From: Candidatus Brocadiaceae bacterium
GTDB taxonomy: Bacteria; Planctomycetota; MHYJ01; JACQXL01; CAKKQI01
Assembly: GCA_919901895.1 (NCBI GenBank)
Contig: CAKKQI010000213.1
Span: 1 to 19,278 of the forward strand
Length of the DNA: 19,278 bases
Direction of reading: 5' to 3'
Notes under the pieces: generated by a model
Seen by the model: the letters and a program-made list of their open reading frames with translations, nothing else
Told to the model about the DNA's origin: nothing
Databases searched by the model: none
Position numbers and translations under genes: made by a program
In this document: positions 1 through 7,825 of the stretch, piece after piece
Layout of the letters: the number at the start of each line of letters is the position of its first letter
Position numbering within the stretch: the first letter of the stretch is position 1

Positions 1-3000
1 TCCAGCAACAACTCTGTGACTTACTCAGACAGATTGTCAAACTCCGTCTGGACTTATTAAAATCCGGCCCGCCCAACGGCTATGTTACCACTGACCCGCA
101 ATGGAGCAAGATCTTAGAGGCCGAGCAATTTTACAATGACGGGATGACCTTTTACAATGCCGGAAACTACAGTGATGCCGTCAAGCAGTTTAACCAGTCG
201 CAAAAAAGAATCAGCCAGGTAGACAAATGGGGTCCGGTGGTGAATTTTATTGTTCCCAAAGAATATCAATTTATGCCGAACACCTCTACCATTTACGTAG
301 AATATTATGACTTACATTCAGCCGTCAAGACCAAGCAGACCAAGGTCTGGATAAATGACATTGATTTAAGTGGTTCAGCGATTATTACCGAGACCGGGTT
401 ATCACTGTCTATCCCGATTCCATCGGGGACGGCTAATCTACCGGATGGCAACTATGTACTTAAGGTCAGCGTGACCGATTCGGCCGCCTATGGCACCTAT
501 GGTGATGTCCCGGCCGGTCAGCAGACCACCGTAAAACAAATCACGTTTTATGTGGACGGCACGCCGCCGAATCTTTTCATAGACTATCCAACTGAAGGCA
601 TTACCTGGACGGATGTCTCGCAAATTCACTTTGACCTTTCGTATAACGACCCTTCGCCGGGCTCGTCGGTGAACAACAACACGCTAAAAGTTTTGCTCAA
701 TGAGGTCGACGTCACGCAGGTCTTCACCAGCACTTTTACCTCAGCCGCCTATTATCCCTGCTTTGACACGCAGGAGGAGATAGACAAACTTATCATTGTT
801 TATGATGCTTTTTTAGATGGCCAAAATGAGTTAAAAGTCAGTGTGTTGGATTATGCAGGCAATAAAAAAGAAGAACTCCGACAATTTTTTGTCACATTAA
901 GCACAATTAGTTTTTCAACTAAAGCGCCTCTAAAAATCGGGCTGGAAATTGTGAGTGGGAATAACCAGAAAGGAATAGTGGGACGTTGCGCCGAAAGTCC
1001 TTTAGTTATCCGAGCATTCAATTTGGATAATCCTATTAAGTCATTAAATGCAATTCCTTTGGGATTTACAATTACGCAAGGCAGCGGAATATTTATTGAA
1101 GAAAAAAACTATTCCATTTTAACGAATAATGAAGGCAAAGCATCATTGCATTATCATTATGCAACCTTCCCTGGAGTCAATAAAGTCAAAATTGGTGTTT
1201 TAAATGCCCCTGAAACTATTCCTGTAGAATTTTCTTTAGAAGGATACTTGCCGGAAATTTCACTTGTTAGTATCCCCGAATTAAAAATAAGGGCGCGTTA
1301 CGATTCGTTAGATGATTTTTTTAGAATCAAGGTAACTGATCCTCGAAAAAACACACCTCTTAAAGACATTGAAATAAAAACTGAATTATTTAATATTTCT
1401 GATCCAACCCGCAAAAATGAATTTATGGTAATGTCGCCTGCAAATCAAACAACAGATGAACAAGGAGAAGCGGTTTTTGGTTTTTCTATGTTAGATTTGG
1501 ATGGGTATGAGCAAGGTGTTTGGTTCAGATTTTACTTGCCAGAGTTTATTGATCCAATAAGTTCATCTCCTCTAAAAGTAGATACCCAACCATTCCAATG
1601 GGATTTTAACACTTATTTAACTATCCCGGCACAGGATGGTGGTTACGCCCAGATTGGGGTGGCCAACAAAACATTGCAAAACCCCTTGCGGATACGCCTT
1701 TACGATTTTACGATTGATCAACCTATAGCAGGAACCAACATAATTTTCACATCTAAAACAATAGGCGGTAAAGTTGACGGGCAAGGCAGTGTGGCCAAAA
1801 TTACCGATGTAAATGGTTATGCTGAAGTGATGTACACTTTTGGTCCGAAAACAGAACCCCAGTTAGTAGAAGTTTCCGGCAAAGGGGAAAAAGTCTACTT
1901 TACCTTGGGAATACCAACAACAAAATTTGTCAATGAGCTAGCGGCGGGCTCAGGATTACTTGGATTTTTTATAGATACAAAATATATACTTCCTTGGGAT
2001 TTATCTGAAATAGACCGAGACCCGAATGCTACGCCCTCGTGGGATGTGAAGTATTACATTGAAGCAAAAATGCCTTTATTTGAACCAGCCATTATTTCAG
2101 GCGGCATAGATAGTTTTGGTGGATGCCGCCAAAATATAAATACGATAGATGGCGCGATTGCTGGTGTTGGCGTAGATAATTTACAATTACAGCGAGTTTC
2201 TGGAAATGAAAGATACGCCGTCTATAGAACGGTTATTGATAATCCGATTGTATATATAACAGGACTATCGTATGCAACTACTCCGCCCCTGCTTCCTGCA
2301 GGACCAACCTATACCCAAGCATCTCATTTCGGATACGGACAACCTTTTGCCTATGCCGACGAAAAACAAAATGGTCAATCAAAAACTCCAGCCGCGACTA
2401 TAAAATACGAGGAAGTAGAAGACTTTTCTGGTTTCCATCAACTCAAAAAAGGGCAACCTACTTTAGCCATACCAAAAGGTGAAATGCGAAAGGTACGAGT
2501 AACGATATTTCCTCAAGAACTTGTAGGCCAGGTTAATTTTGAAATAAAGAGAGACCCTCTGAAACCAGATCCCCCTCAGGTAATAACTGTTAATCCAATA
2601 AAACCGAATGAATCGCCTAAAATATTAACGATAGAAGGAAAGGAAACCGGATTTGTGGTTGTCGTGCCAAAATTACCTTCCCATGTTCAATCAACTACTT
2701 TTGAAGGATCGTTAGAGGTTGAAGTTTTTGATGAAATTAAGCTGAATATAGCTATTTATTTCGTGCATGATAATTCTAACGAACCAAAAGCATATCAGAA
2801 CAAAACTATGATGAAAGAAGCGGACATAAAAGACATTATGGAAGATTTAAACAAGGTTTGGCATCAATATAATATAAACTTCATTTTGGTAGACGCAGGC
2901 ACCATCGGTATTTCTCAAGATTTAGGTCCTGAAGTGAATATACCGGAAGTATTTCAGCCTCTAACTGGGGAACCCAAAATCATATTAGATGCAGCAGGTT

Positions 3001-3323
3001 CAGTAGAAACAGCGCATGTGATTGCTTTTTTTGTATGGGATATTATGAATCATGAGGGAAAATCCCTTGGTGGTATTTCTTTGGGGGGAGAAACACAGAA
3101 AGTCGTTCTTGTCAGCGATGTTCTTGCTGATAAACCAGGCAACACTCTTGCGCACGAAACCGGACATGCCATAGGCGCAGGTTCTAATATTGACGACCCA
3201 GATCGTGAAGATGAACTTATGTATGAAAGTAGTATAGGAAACAACCCTTATAAAATCAGTTTAAGTGCTGGTAGAGATGCAAGAACCGGAGCTCGAAGTT
3301 TATTAGAATCGCAAAAGAAATAA
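1..3323 (+). CDS. Large Ig-domain surface protein with C-terminal zincin-like metalloprotease motif (5' end outside window)
   Basis: The frame is open from nt 3 through the TAA at 3321-3323, so at least 1106 residues are seen and the true start lies upstream; the ATG at 144 is internal. Nt 110-200 look like a TPR helix pair (FYNDGMTFYNAGNYSDAVKQF). Two Ig/cadherin-like beta-sandwich segments follow (about 240-560 and 560-900, each ending in a DxAG-like strand). Next come bacterial Ig (Big_1-like) segments around 920-1245 and 1615-1910, with linker sandwiches between. The last part (about 2750-3323) looks like a zincin fold: HETGHAIG at 3153-3176 gives the two His ligands and the catalytic Glu, and an ELMYE segment at 3216-3230 could be a Met-turn. 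The usual third metzincin ligand position is Ser; nearby Asp residues (IDDPD) may replace it. Secretion and surface location are inferred from the domain types, since the N-terminus is missing. Codon use changes from GC-richer to AT-richer near nt 830. Substrate unknown. It is followed 11 bp later by a PD40 protein. Confidence 0.75.
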   Translation, partial: QQQLCDLLRQIVKLRLDLLKSGPPNGYVTTDPQWSKILEAEQFYNDGMTFYNAGNYSDAVKQFNQSQKRISQVDKWGPVVNFIVPKEYQFMPNTSTIYVEYYDLHSAVKTKQTKVWINDIDLSGSAIITETGLSLSIPIPSGTANLPDGNYVLKVSVTDSAAYGTYGDVPAGQQTTVKQITFYVDGTPPNLFIDYPTEGITWTDVSQIHFDLSYNDPSPGSSVNNNTLKVLLNEVDVTQVFTSTFTSAAYYPCFDTQEEIDKLIIVYDAFLDGQNELKVSVLDYAGNKKEELRQFFVTLSTISFSTKAPLKIGLEIVSGNNQKGIVGRCAESPLVIRAFNLDNPIKSLNAIPLGFTITQGSGIFIEEKNYSILTNNEGKASLHYHYATFPGVNKVKIGVLNAPETIPVEFSLEGYLPEISLVSIPELKIRARYDSLDDFFRIKVTDPRKNTPLKDIEIKTELFNISDPTRKNEFMVMSPANQTTDEQGEAVFGFSMLDLDGYEQGVWFRFYLPEFIDPISSSPLKVDTQPFQWDFNTYLTIPAQDGGYAQIGVANKTLQNPLRIRLYDFTIDQPIAGTNIIFTSKTIGGKVDGQGSVAKITDVNGYAEVMYTFGPKTEPQLVEVSGKGEKVYFTLGIPTTKFVNELAAGSGLLGFFIDTKYILPWDLSEIDRDPNATPSWDVKYYIEAKMPLFEPAIISGGIDSFGGCRQNINTIDGAIAGVGVDNLQLQRVSGNERYAVYRTVIDNPIVYITGLSYATTPPLLPAGPTYTQASHFGYGQPFAYADEKQNGQSKTPAATIKYEEVEDFSGFHQLKKGQPTLAIPKGEMRKVRVTIFPQELVGQVNFEIKRDPLKPDPPQVITVNPIKPNESPKILTIEGKETGFVVVVPKLPSHVQSTTFEGSLEVEVFDEIKLNIAIYFVHDNSNEPKAYQNKTMMKEADIKDIMEDLNKVWHQYNINFILVDAGTIGISQDLGPEVNIPEVFQPLTGEPKIILDAAGSVETAHVIAFFVWDIMNHEGKSLGGISLGGETQKVVLVSDVLADKPGNTLAHETGHAIGAGSNIDDPDREDELMYESSIGNNPYKISLSAGRDARTGARSLLESQKK

Positions 3324-3334
3324 TGCGATAGTAT

Positions 3335-4519
3335 ATGTATACTAAAAATAATAAAACTTATATGGCCGGCACCACGTTAATTTTTATCGCAATAATAATA
3401 GCATCATTACCCCAAAGTTGCGTGTCGCGAAGAAACATTGATGGTGAAAAAGAAATTCCTTTTAAAAAGGAAGAAAAAATAGAGGAATTAATCTGTCAAC
3501 TTGGCTCCAATGATTGGGCCGAACGAGAAGAAGCGCAACAGGCCCTTGAAAAAATAGGCGCTCTTGCTGAATCGCCTCTTCGGCGGTCACTTTCTCATCC
3601 TGATCCTGAAGTTGTTCAACGAATTAAAAAACTTTTATATCAAATCGAAATAAAAAAACAAGGCAAGATAGCTTTTATAAAAGCACCCGAGGTAACACTA
3701 ACTTGTGGTTATATTTGGCTAATGGATGCAGATGGGGGTAATCAGACTAATTTAACAGAAGCAATGGATATAGTAGCTAATTATATTTGTTGGTCTCCTG
3801 ATGGCAAAAAAATCGCCTATCAATCTCGCGAAGATGAAGACCACGAAATTTTCACTTTGGATATTGATAACAAAAAGATAACTAGATTAATTAAAACTAA
3901 TAATAAGATTGATGATACTTCCCCATCGTGGTCGCCCGACGGCCAAAAAATTGCTTTTACGTCAGAAAGAAACGGCCCAAGCCAAATTTACGTAATGGAT
4001 ATCAGTGGTCAAAATCAAATAAGATTAACCAATGATAAAACTAATAACGATGATCCTCGCTGGTCGCCTGACGGCAAAAAAATTTCTTATGTTTCAACTA
4101 AAGATGGTAATGCTGAAATTTATGTGATGGATACGGACGGCAAAGATAAAATCAATTTAACTAATAATAAAAGCCACGATTACTGGCCTTCTTGGTCTCC
4201 TGATGGAAAAAAAATTGCTTTTGTTTCGACAAGGGATGGCTGGGATAACAATGCTGAAATTTATGTGATGGATGCAGATGGCAAAAACCAAATGAGGTTA
4301 ACTAATAATAAATTTAAAGATAGTTTACCCTGTTGGTCATTTAATGGGAAAAAAATTGTATTCATAACAAATAGAGATCGTGGAGAGCGTGGATCAGATT
4401 ATCATGAAATTTATGTGATGGATGCGGACGGCAAAAACCAAACAAGATTAACTAAAAATGGCGGCTTTCTGCCAATCTGGCAACCCGTTGATCCAAAAAG
4501 AAAAGAGGTCGGATACTGA
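3335..4519 (+). CDS. HEAT-like plus six-bladed PD40/TolB-type beta-propeller, exported
   Basis: 394 residues. The N-terminus has Lys residues followed by a hydrophobic stretch (about residues 13-25) and then LPQSC, so it is a signal peptide with a weak lipobox (Pro at -3 is atypical), suggesting a periplasmic or lipid-anchored protein. Residues about 44-105 form a HEAT-like helical unit (GSNDWAEREEAQQALEKIG) of a type I associate with Planctomycetota envelope proteins. Six PD40 blades follow, with Trp-Ser-Pro-Asp-Gly starts at 3791, 3929, 4061 and 4193 and a degenerate WSFNG at 4334, each blade near 44 residues with EIYVMD and RLTNN strands. Such propellers resemble the TolB C-terminal domain and usually bind other proteins; no enzyme residues are evident. 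I chose the ATG at 3335 because it supplies the positively charged n-region; neither it nor the ATG at 3362 has a clear Shine-Dalgarno. The gene is AT-rich with runs of A, unlike its paralogous neighbour. Confidence 0.8.
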   Translation: MYTKNNKTYMAGTTLIFIAIIIASLPQSCVSRRNIDGEKEIPFKKEEKIEELICQLGSNDWAEREEAQQALEKIGALAESPLRRSLSHPDPEVVQRIKKLLYQIEIKKQGKIAFIKAPEVTLTCGYIWLMDADGGNQTNLTEAMDIVANYICWSPDGKKIAYQSREDEDHEIFTLDIDNKKITRLIKTNNKIDDTSPSWSPDGQKIAFTSERNGPSQIYVMDISGQNQIRLTNDKTNNDDPRWSPDGKKISYVSTKDGNAEIYVMDTDGKDKINLTNNKSHDYWPSWSPDGKKIAFVSTRDGWDNNAEIYVMDADGKNQMRLTNNKFKDSLPCWSFNGKKIVFITNRDRGERGSDYHEIYVMDADGKNQTRLTKNGGFLPIWQPVDPKRKEVGY

Positions 4520-4584
4520 TGTCTTTGATGACCGACGTGTGATTGTTAAACGATTTCTTGCCCACCAGTGATGGGATAGCGAGA

Positions 4585-5769
4585 ATGAATATATTGAATT
4601 GCAAACGAATTAAATGCGTATTTACCAAGAGAGGGGTATACCCCCCTCCCCCCTATACCCCTTTTGTTAATCCGCTGAATACCCTGCCTGGCTCGGAAAG
4701 TTATCTGCTCTTATCTGATTTCACGTTAGGTCAACATACTCTTAAACTGCAGGCCTATGACGCGGTGGGACTGTTTACCCAATCCGCGGTTACTATTAAC
4801 ATCATCACCAGCGCCCAGGCCCGCGAGCTGGATCGGCCGGAAAAATTAATTAAGGCCGAGCGGGCTTACCGGGAAGTTTTAGCCGATTATGCCGAGACCA
4901 AAACTGTTAAAAAGGACCGGCCGGGTTTGGAAAAAGCCTTCCAGCGAATTCAGGAGCAGATAAAAAAAGTCAGTAAAATTGCCTTTGTTTCCAAAAGAGA
5001 CGGCAACCAGGAAATCTATCTGATGGATCCGGATGGAAATAACCAGACCAGATTGACCAATAACCAGGCGGTGGATGATTTTCCTTTCTGGTCGCCGGAT
5101 GGCCAGAAGATCGTCTTTGCCTCTGATCGAGACGGTAACTGTGAAATTTATGTAATGAATACGGATGGAAGTAATCAGACCAGATTAACTCATAACCTGA
5201 CGATGGATGTATCTCCGGGCTGGTTGCCGGACAGCCAAAAAATTACCTTTGTTTCGTACCGGGACGGCAACTGGGAAATTTATGCAATGGATGCGGATGG
5301 CGGTAAGCAAATCCGGCTGACCAATAACCAGGTGGAGGATGCTTTTCCGGCCTGGTCGCCGGATGGCCAGAAGATTGCTTTTGTCTCCAATCGGGACGGC
5401 AATGATGAGATTTATATAATGAATGCGAACGGCGGCAGCCAGACCAGATTAACCAATAACCAGTTTAAGGATGAACTACCCGGTTGGTCTCCGGATGGGC
5501 AGAAAATTATCTTTGTTTCCCACCGGGACGGCAACCCGAAAATCTATCTGATGGATATAAATGGCGCTAACGAAACCAAATTAACCAAAAAACCGGCTGG
5601 CGATGTTGATCCGGGCTGGTCACCGGATGGCCAGAAGATTATCTTTGCTTCTAATCAAGACGGTAACTATGAAATTTATGTAACAGATTTGGCTCAAGGT
5701 GTCCCAACCAGATTAACTGATAACCAGACTTGGGATTGGCGGCCTGTTTGGTCGCCCGCCGGACGATAA
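4585..5769 (+). CDS. Second six-bladed PD40/TolB-type propeller with truncated Ig-like N-terminus
   Basis: The frame is open from a stop at 4540-4542, giving possible starts TTG 4543 or ATG 4585; I use 4585, without a convincing ribosome site. There is no signal peptide, which is odd for this protein type. Residues after about 25 ([14 protein letters not shown], then [15 protein letters not shown]) look like the second half of an Ig-like domain whose first strands are missing. A helical TPR-like stretch follows ([20 protein letters not shown]), then six PD40 blades repeating exactly every 44 residues, with WSPDGQKI starts at 5089, 5353, 5485 and 5617, WLPDSQKI at 5221, and a final WSPAGR closing strand. 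Protein design matches the upstream gene, but codons are GC-richer. I infer a 5'-truncated or rearranged gene: the frame enters it through a C-rich palindrome at 4632-4662. It may still be translated, or be a relic. Function is probably protein binding in the envelope if exported. Confidence 0.65.
   Translation: MNILNCKRIKCVFTKRGVYPPPPYTPFVNPLNTLPGSESYLLLSDFTLGQHTLKLQAYDAVGLFTQSAVTINIITSAQARELDRPEKLIKAERAYREVLADYAETKTVKKDRPGLEKAFQRIQEQIKKVSKIAFVSKRDGNQEIYLMDPDGNNQTRLTNNQAVDDFPFWSPDGQKIVFASDRDGNCEIYVMNTDGSNQTRLTHNLTMDVSPGWLPDSQKITFVSYRDGNWEIYAMDADGGKQIRLTNNQVEDAFPAWSPDGQKIAFVSNRDGNDEIYIMNANGGSQTRLTNNQFKDELPGWSPDGQKIIFVSHRDGNPKIYLMDINGANETKLTKKPAGDVDPGWSPDGQKIIFASNQDGNYEIYVTDLAQGVPTRLTDNQTWDWRPVWSPAGR
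4632..4662. repeat. C-rich palindrome at the 5' end of the second propeller gene
   Basis: Perfect 9-bp arms AGGGGTATA (4632-4640) and TATACCCCT (4654-4662) enclose a 13-nt loop made of six C, one T and six C. It sits exactly where AT-rich DNA gives way to GC-richer DNA and where the truncated Ig-like domain begins. It looks like a mobile palindromic repeat or a recombination scar rather than a terminator, because it lies inside the open frame. Confidence 0.7.
4975..5766 (+). repeat. Coding tandem repeat, six units of 132 bp (PD40 blades)
   Basis: The TGG codons that open the WSPDG motif lie at 5089, 5221, 5353, 5485, 5617 and 5749, exactly 132 bp apart each time. Six 44-codon units therefore make up the propeller, from Lys-Ile-Ala-Phe at 4975 to the closing strand. 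The units are diverged at DNA level but keep the same length, unlike the upstream paralogue, where spacing varies (138, 132, 132, 141). Confidence 0.85.
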
Positions 5770-5780
5770 CAAGGATATTT

Positions 5781-7121
5781 ATGAAAAAAATTATTCCTTT
5801 TATAGTTGTTTTTCTTGTAGTCATCGTCGCGGCGGTCAGCTGGAGCATTTATCAATACTGGTTTCAAAAAGATGTGACGGACCGTAAAATGGTTGGAGTG
5901 GGCGGAATAATTAATACGACACCTGAAGTGGCTCACCGGCCGCCGGAAAAGATTCCGTCCGATTCACCGGGAAAGGACCAACCGGGCCCGGCGGTTAAAC
6001 CTGAACTTGTCCCGCCCCCCGATGTCCATCGGGGAGCGGGGAAAGTTGATGCTGAATTAAGCGCGGCGGAAAGGCTTATTAAGGAAATCGAGGGTGATTA
6101 TCAAAAATTAGATTGGAACAAAGCGCTGGAAAAATTAGAATCCGCCTTGATTACCGGCGCGGACCAGGCCGTTCAAAAACAGGGCGAAGAACTGAAAAAT
6201 AAATGCGAAACCTTCCGGAAACTGCTGGTTGACATTCCCCCCGAGGCGATGGTCCCACTGGTTGATTTAGTTCGGATTGAGTTAATCAGCGGCCGGTTTC
6301 TTGAAGGCCAGCTGGTCCAACGAACCGGCCAAGGGTTGCAGGTGCGGTTCAAAGAATTTACCGGCGAAATTCCTTTGGACCAGATTTATTTTTCCGAAGA
6401 AATTAAACCTGAAGCCCGGAAACTGGAACTGGAAAGGGAATACGAAAAATACCTGGAACTGCTGCCGGCCGATCCGACCGCTTATCAATACTATGAACTG
6501 GCGGTCCGGGGATATAAAAGCCAACTCGGGGAAAGGATACTTCCCATGTTGGAAAAAGCCTGGGAAAAAAACTACGATCTTATTGCCGTTGTTCAGGAAG
6601 AAGAAGCCCGTGATCTTTATGAAAGAGGCCTGTTCTATCGGGAATGTCATCTCCAGTCCAAGATGGATGAAACGGTTAAGAATCTGGAAGTGAAATTTCC
6701 GGAAAGTAACTACCTGGTCAAGATAAAAGAAATACAAAGTCAGGATCTGGCCCAGCTGACCAAGGTTATTCAGCCGAATTCGCAGGTCAAGCCGCTGGAG
6801 CCAGATTCTTCATCCGGGGTTGTTGAGGGTGTTAACGAGTTGAAGCCGATCGTCCGTAATGATGAGGCGCAAAAACTTATTAATGAAGCTAATAAGATTT
6901 ACGAGCAGGGGTTCAAACATTACGCCAAAACGGACGAACGGGGACCGGATTTTGATGAAGAGAATGAAAAGGCTCTGATTGCCTTCAGTAAAGCCACGTC
7001 ATTGTACGAACAAGCTAGTCAGACCCGACCGGATGACGCCTGGCTTCAAGATCGTCTGCGTAACTCCCGCCAATTATGGGCTACGGTTCGCAAGCAGGGG
7101 CATTTGAGATCTCCCCGGTAA
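5781..7121 (+). CDS. Membrane-anchored TPR-like protein of unknown function
   Basis: 446 residues from the ATG at 5781, chosen because AAGGA at 5771-5775 is a good ribosome site and the N-terminus is MKK followed by a hydrophobic helix (about residues 4-24), a single membrane anchor. A Pro-rich linker (about 45-85) follows and contains an in-frame palindrome at 6011-6040. Residues about 90-140 are helical and TPR-like (GDYQKLDWNKALEKLESAL). A short beta segment near 155-190 (ISGRFLEGQLVQRTGQGLQV) resembles the 'G-x-x-x-x-G' strand motif found in envelope proteins that pair small beta domains with TPRs. The C-terminal part (about 345-440) has another TPR-like helix pair (ALIAFSKATSLYEQASQTRP). 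It starts 11 bp after the propeller gene, so co-transcription is likely. I do not recognise a named family; a scaffolding role is only an inference. Confidence 0.7.
   Translation: MKKIIPFIVVFLVVIVAAVSWSIYQYWFQKDVTDRKMVGVGGIINTTPEVAHRPPEKIPSDSPGKDQPGPAVKPELVPPPDVHRGAGKVDAELSAAERLIKEIEGDYQKLDWNKALEKLESALITGADQAVQKQGEELKNKCETFRKLLVDIPPEAMVPLVDLVRIELISGRFLEGQLVQRTGQGLQVRFKEFTGEIPLDQIYFSEEIKPEARKLELEREYEKYLELLPADPTAYQYYELAVRGYKSQLGERILPMLEKAWEKNYDLIAVVQEEEARDLYERGLFYRECHLQSKMDETVKNLEVKFPESNYLVKIKEIQSQDLAQLTKVIQPNSQVKPLEPDSSSGVVEGVNELKPIVRNDEAQKLINEANKIYEQGFKHYAKTDERGPDFDEENEKALIAFSKATSLYEQASQTRPDDAWLQDRLRNSRQLWATVRKQGHLRSPR
6011..6040. repeat. In-frame palindromic element inside the TPR protein gene
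   Basis: Nested arms: outer CCCGC (6011-6015) with GCGGG (6036-6040), inner CCCCGAT (6017-6023) with ATCGGGG (6028-6034), loop GTCC. The inner arms match the intergenic palindrome at 7381-7401. It encodes a Pro/Gly-rich stretch (VPPPDVHRGAG) in a disordered linker, so the protein tolerates it. Confidence 0.75.
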
Positions 7122-7139
7122 ACTTGTCGTGAGTTTACC
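7117..7139 (+). terminator. Hairpin overlapping the stop codon of the TPR gene, possible terminator
   Basis: Perfect 8-bp arms GGTAAACT (7117-7124) and AGTTTACC (7132-7139) around a 7-nt loop. There is no proper T-tract after it (only GTTT at 7142-7145), so intrinsic termination is uncertain. Its position at the end of a co-directional gene group fits a transcription end. Confidence 0.4.
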
Positions 7140-7204
7140 CCGTTTGCGTCATATTAAGAGACTCTAACAAAACCGTGTTTTTTATTATTCCCGCTCATTC
7201 TGTC

Positions 7205-7317
7205 ATTCCCGCCCCGCGGGTCATTCCGTGCTTGCCCCGATAATAATCGGGGGGCTTGCCGCCCATATGGGCGAGCCTCGCCCCGCCAAGGGGCGGGACA
7301 CGGACTCCGGCGGGAAT
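7205..7317. repeat. Nested palindromic repeat element in the 386-bp gene-free region
   Basis: Region 7122-7507 carries no gene. Its first half is a nested structure: outer arms ATTCCCGCC (7205-7213) with GGCGGGAAT (7309-7317), next TCCGTG (7225-7230) with CACGGA (7299-7304), then internal hairpins CCCCGAT/ATCGGGG (7235-7252), the palindrome GCCCATATGGGC (7261-7272) and CGCCCC/GGGGCG (7279-7295). Repeats beginning TCATTCCCGC and ending GCGGGAATCC are a common dispersed intergenic type in environmental bacterial genomes. Short frames on the minus strand here are repeat artefacts. Confidence 0.8.
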
Positions 7318-7320
7318 CCA

Positions 7321-7401
7321 TCCGCCTAAGGCGGACTGCTGGAGTTTCCGCCTGAGGCGGATCCGTCCTCTGGCGGATATCCCCCGATGTGACATCGGGG
7401 G
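7321..7401. repeat. Row of three to four short palindromes
   Basis: TCCGCCTAAGGCGGA at 7321-7335, TCCGCCTGAGGCGGA at 7347-7361, a looser TCCG/CGGA pair at 7362-7377, and a 21-nt palindrome at 7381-7401 with 10-bp arms CCCCCGATGT and ACATCGGGGG around one G. The first recurs at 7749-7763 and, as its reverse complement, inside the biotinyl carboxyltransferase gene at 17765-17779. Confidence 0.85.
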
Positions 7402-7429
7402 GCAGAATTGACATTTTGTCAAATTTTCG

Positions 7430-7458
7430 TTGACATTTTAGGAATTTATGTTTACATT
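7430..7458 (+). promoter_or_regulatory. Sigma70-type promoter of the rpmF-plsX-fab cluster
   Basis: TTGACA at 7430-7435, a 17-bp spacer, and TACATT at 7453-7458 (4 of 6 to TATAAT), in AT-rich DNA directly after the GC palindromes and about 50 bp before rpmF. A second TTGACA at 7408-7413 has no good -10 partner. Confidence 0.6.
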
Positions 7459-7507
7459 AAAAAGTTTATACTTTAAATAAGTTAATTTGAGTTTAAGGGG
7501 ATAATTT

Positions 7508-7681
7508 ATGCCAAATCCGAAAAGAAAACATGCTAAAAGCCGGAAACTAACGCGGCGTTCCCACCTGGCTTTAACTGGAGTAAACCTTTCCGCCTGCCCG
7601 CGTTGTCACCAGCGGAAATTACCGCACCGGGTTTGCGGCAACTGCGGCTATTACAAAGGCGAGCCGGTCGTAAAATTATAA
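7508..7681 (+). CDS. rpmF: 50S ribosomal protein L32
   Basis: 57 residues from ATG 7508 to TAA 7679-7681, the normal size for L32. The N-terminus MPNPKRKHAKSRKLTRRSH is the basic RNA-binding tail typical of the family. A zinc ribbon follows, with CPRC near residues 30-33 and CGNC near 43-46. AAGGGG at 7495-7500 is a good ribosome site with 7-nt spacing. L32 is a structural protein of the large ribosomal subunit near the peptidyl transferase centre. Its position directly upstream of plsX is the classical bacterial arrangement, which supports both calls and suggests coupling of ribosome and lipid synthesis expression from the promoter at 7430. Confidence 0.95.
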   Translation: MPNPKRKHAKSRKLTRRSHLALTGVNLSACPRCHQRKLPHRVCGNCGYYKGEPVVKL

Positions 7682-7748
7682 GACATTCTATAATGAGAGG
7701 ATGTCTGATCATCTGTGTAATCGCTATTCAAAACCCTGCACCACGTAG

Positions 7749-7792
7749 TCCGCCTAAGGCGGAGCAGGATGGTGAACCATACGTGGTTCACC
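7749..7792. repeat. Two palindromes between rpmF and plsX
   Basis: TCCGCCTAAGGCGGA (7749-7763) is identical to the copy at 7321-7335. It is followed by GGTGAACCA (7771-7779) and TGGTTCACC (7784-7792) around a TACG loop. They may attenuate or stabilise the rpmF-plsX transcript, or simply be dispersed repeats. Confidence 0.75.
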
Positions 7793-7825
7793 AATCGGTG
7801 TAATCAATTATACAAGGATCTAATT

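Noticed and set aside
6282..6737. 151-codon minus-strand frame inside the TPR protein gene
   Set aside because: Phe-rich product mirroring Glu/Lys codons of the real gene; a shadow frame.
7205..7401. Repeat-rich region considered as a CRISPR array
   Set aside because: Palindromes differ from one another, have no regular spacers and no cas genes are nearby.
7154..7422. Minus-strand open frames across the palindrome cluster
   Set aside because: They consist entirely of repeat sequence, have low-complexity Arg/Gly/Pro products and no ribosome site.
7603..7803. 66-codon + strand frame overlapping rpmF
   Set aside because: It is an out-of-frame shadow of the rpmF zinc-ribbon region running into repeats.
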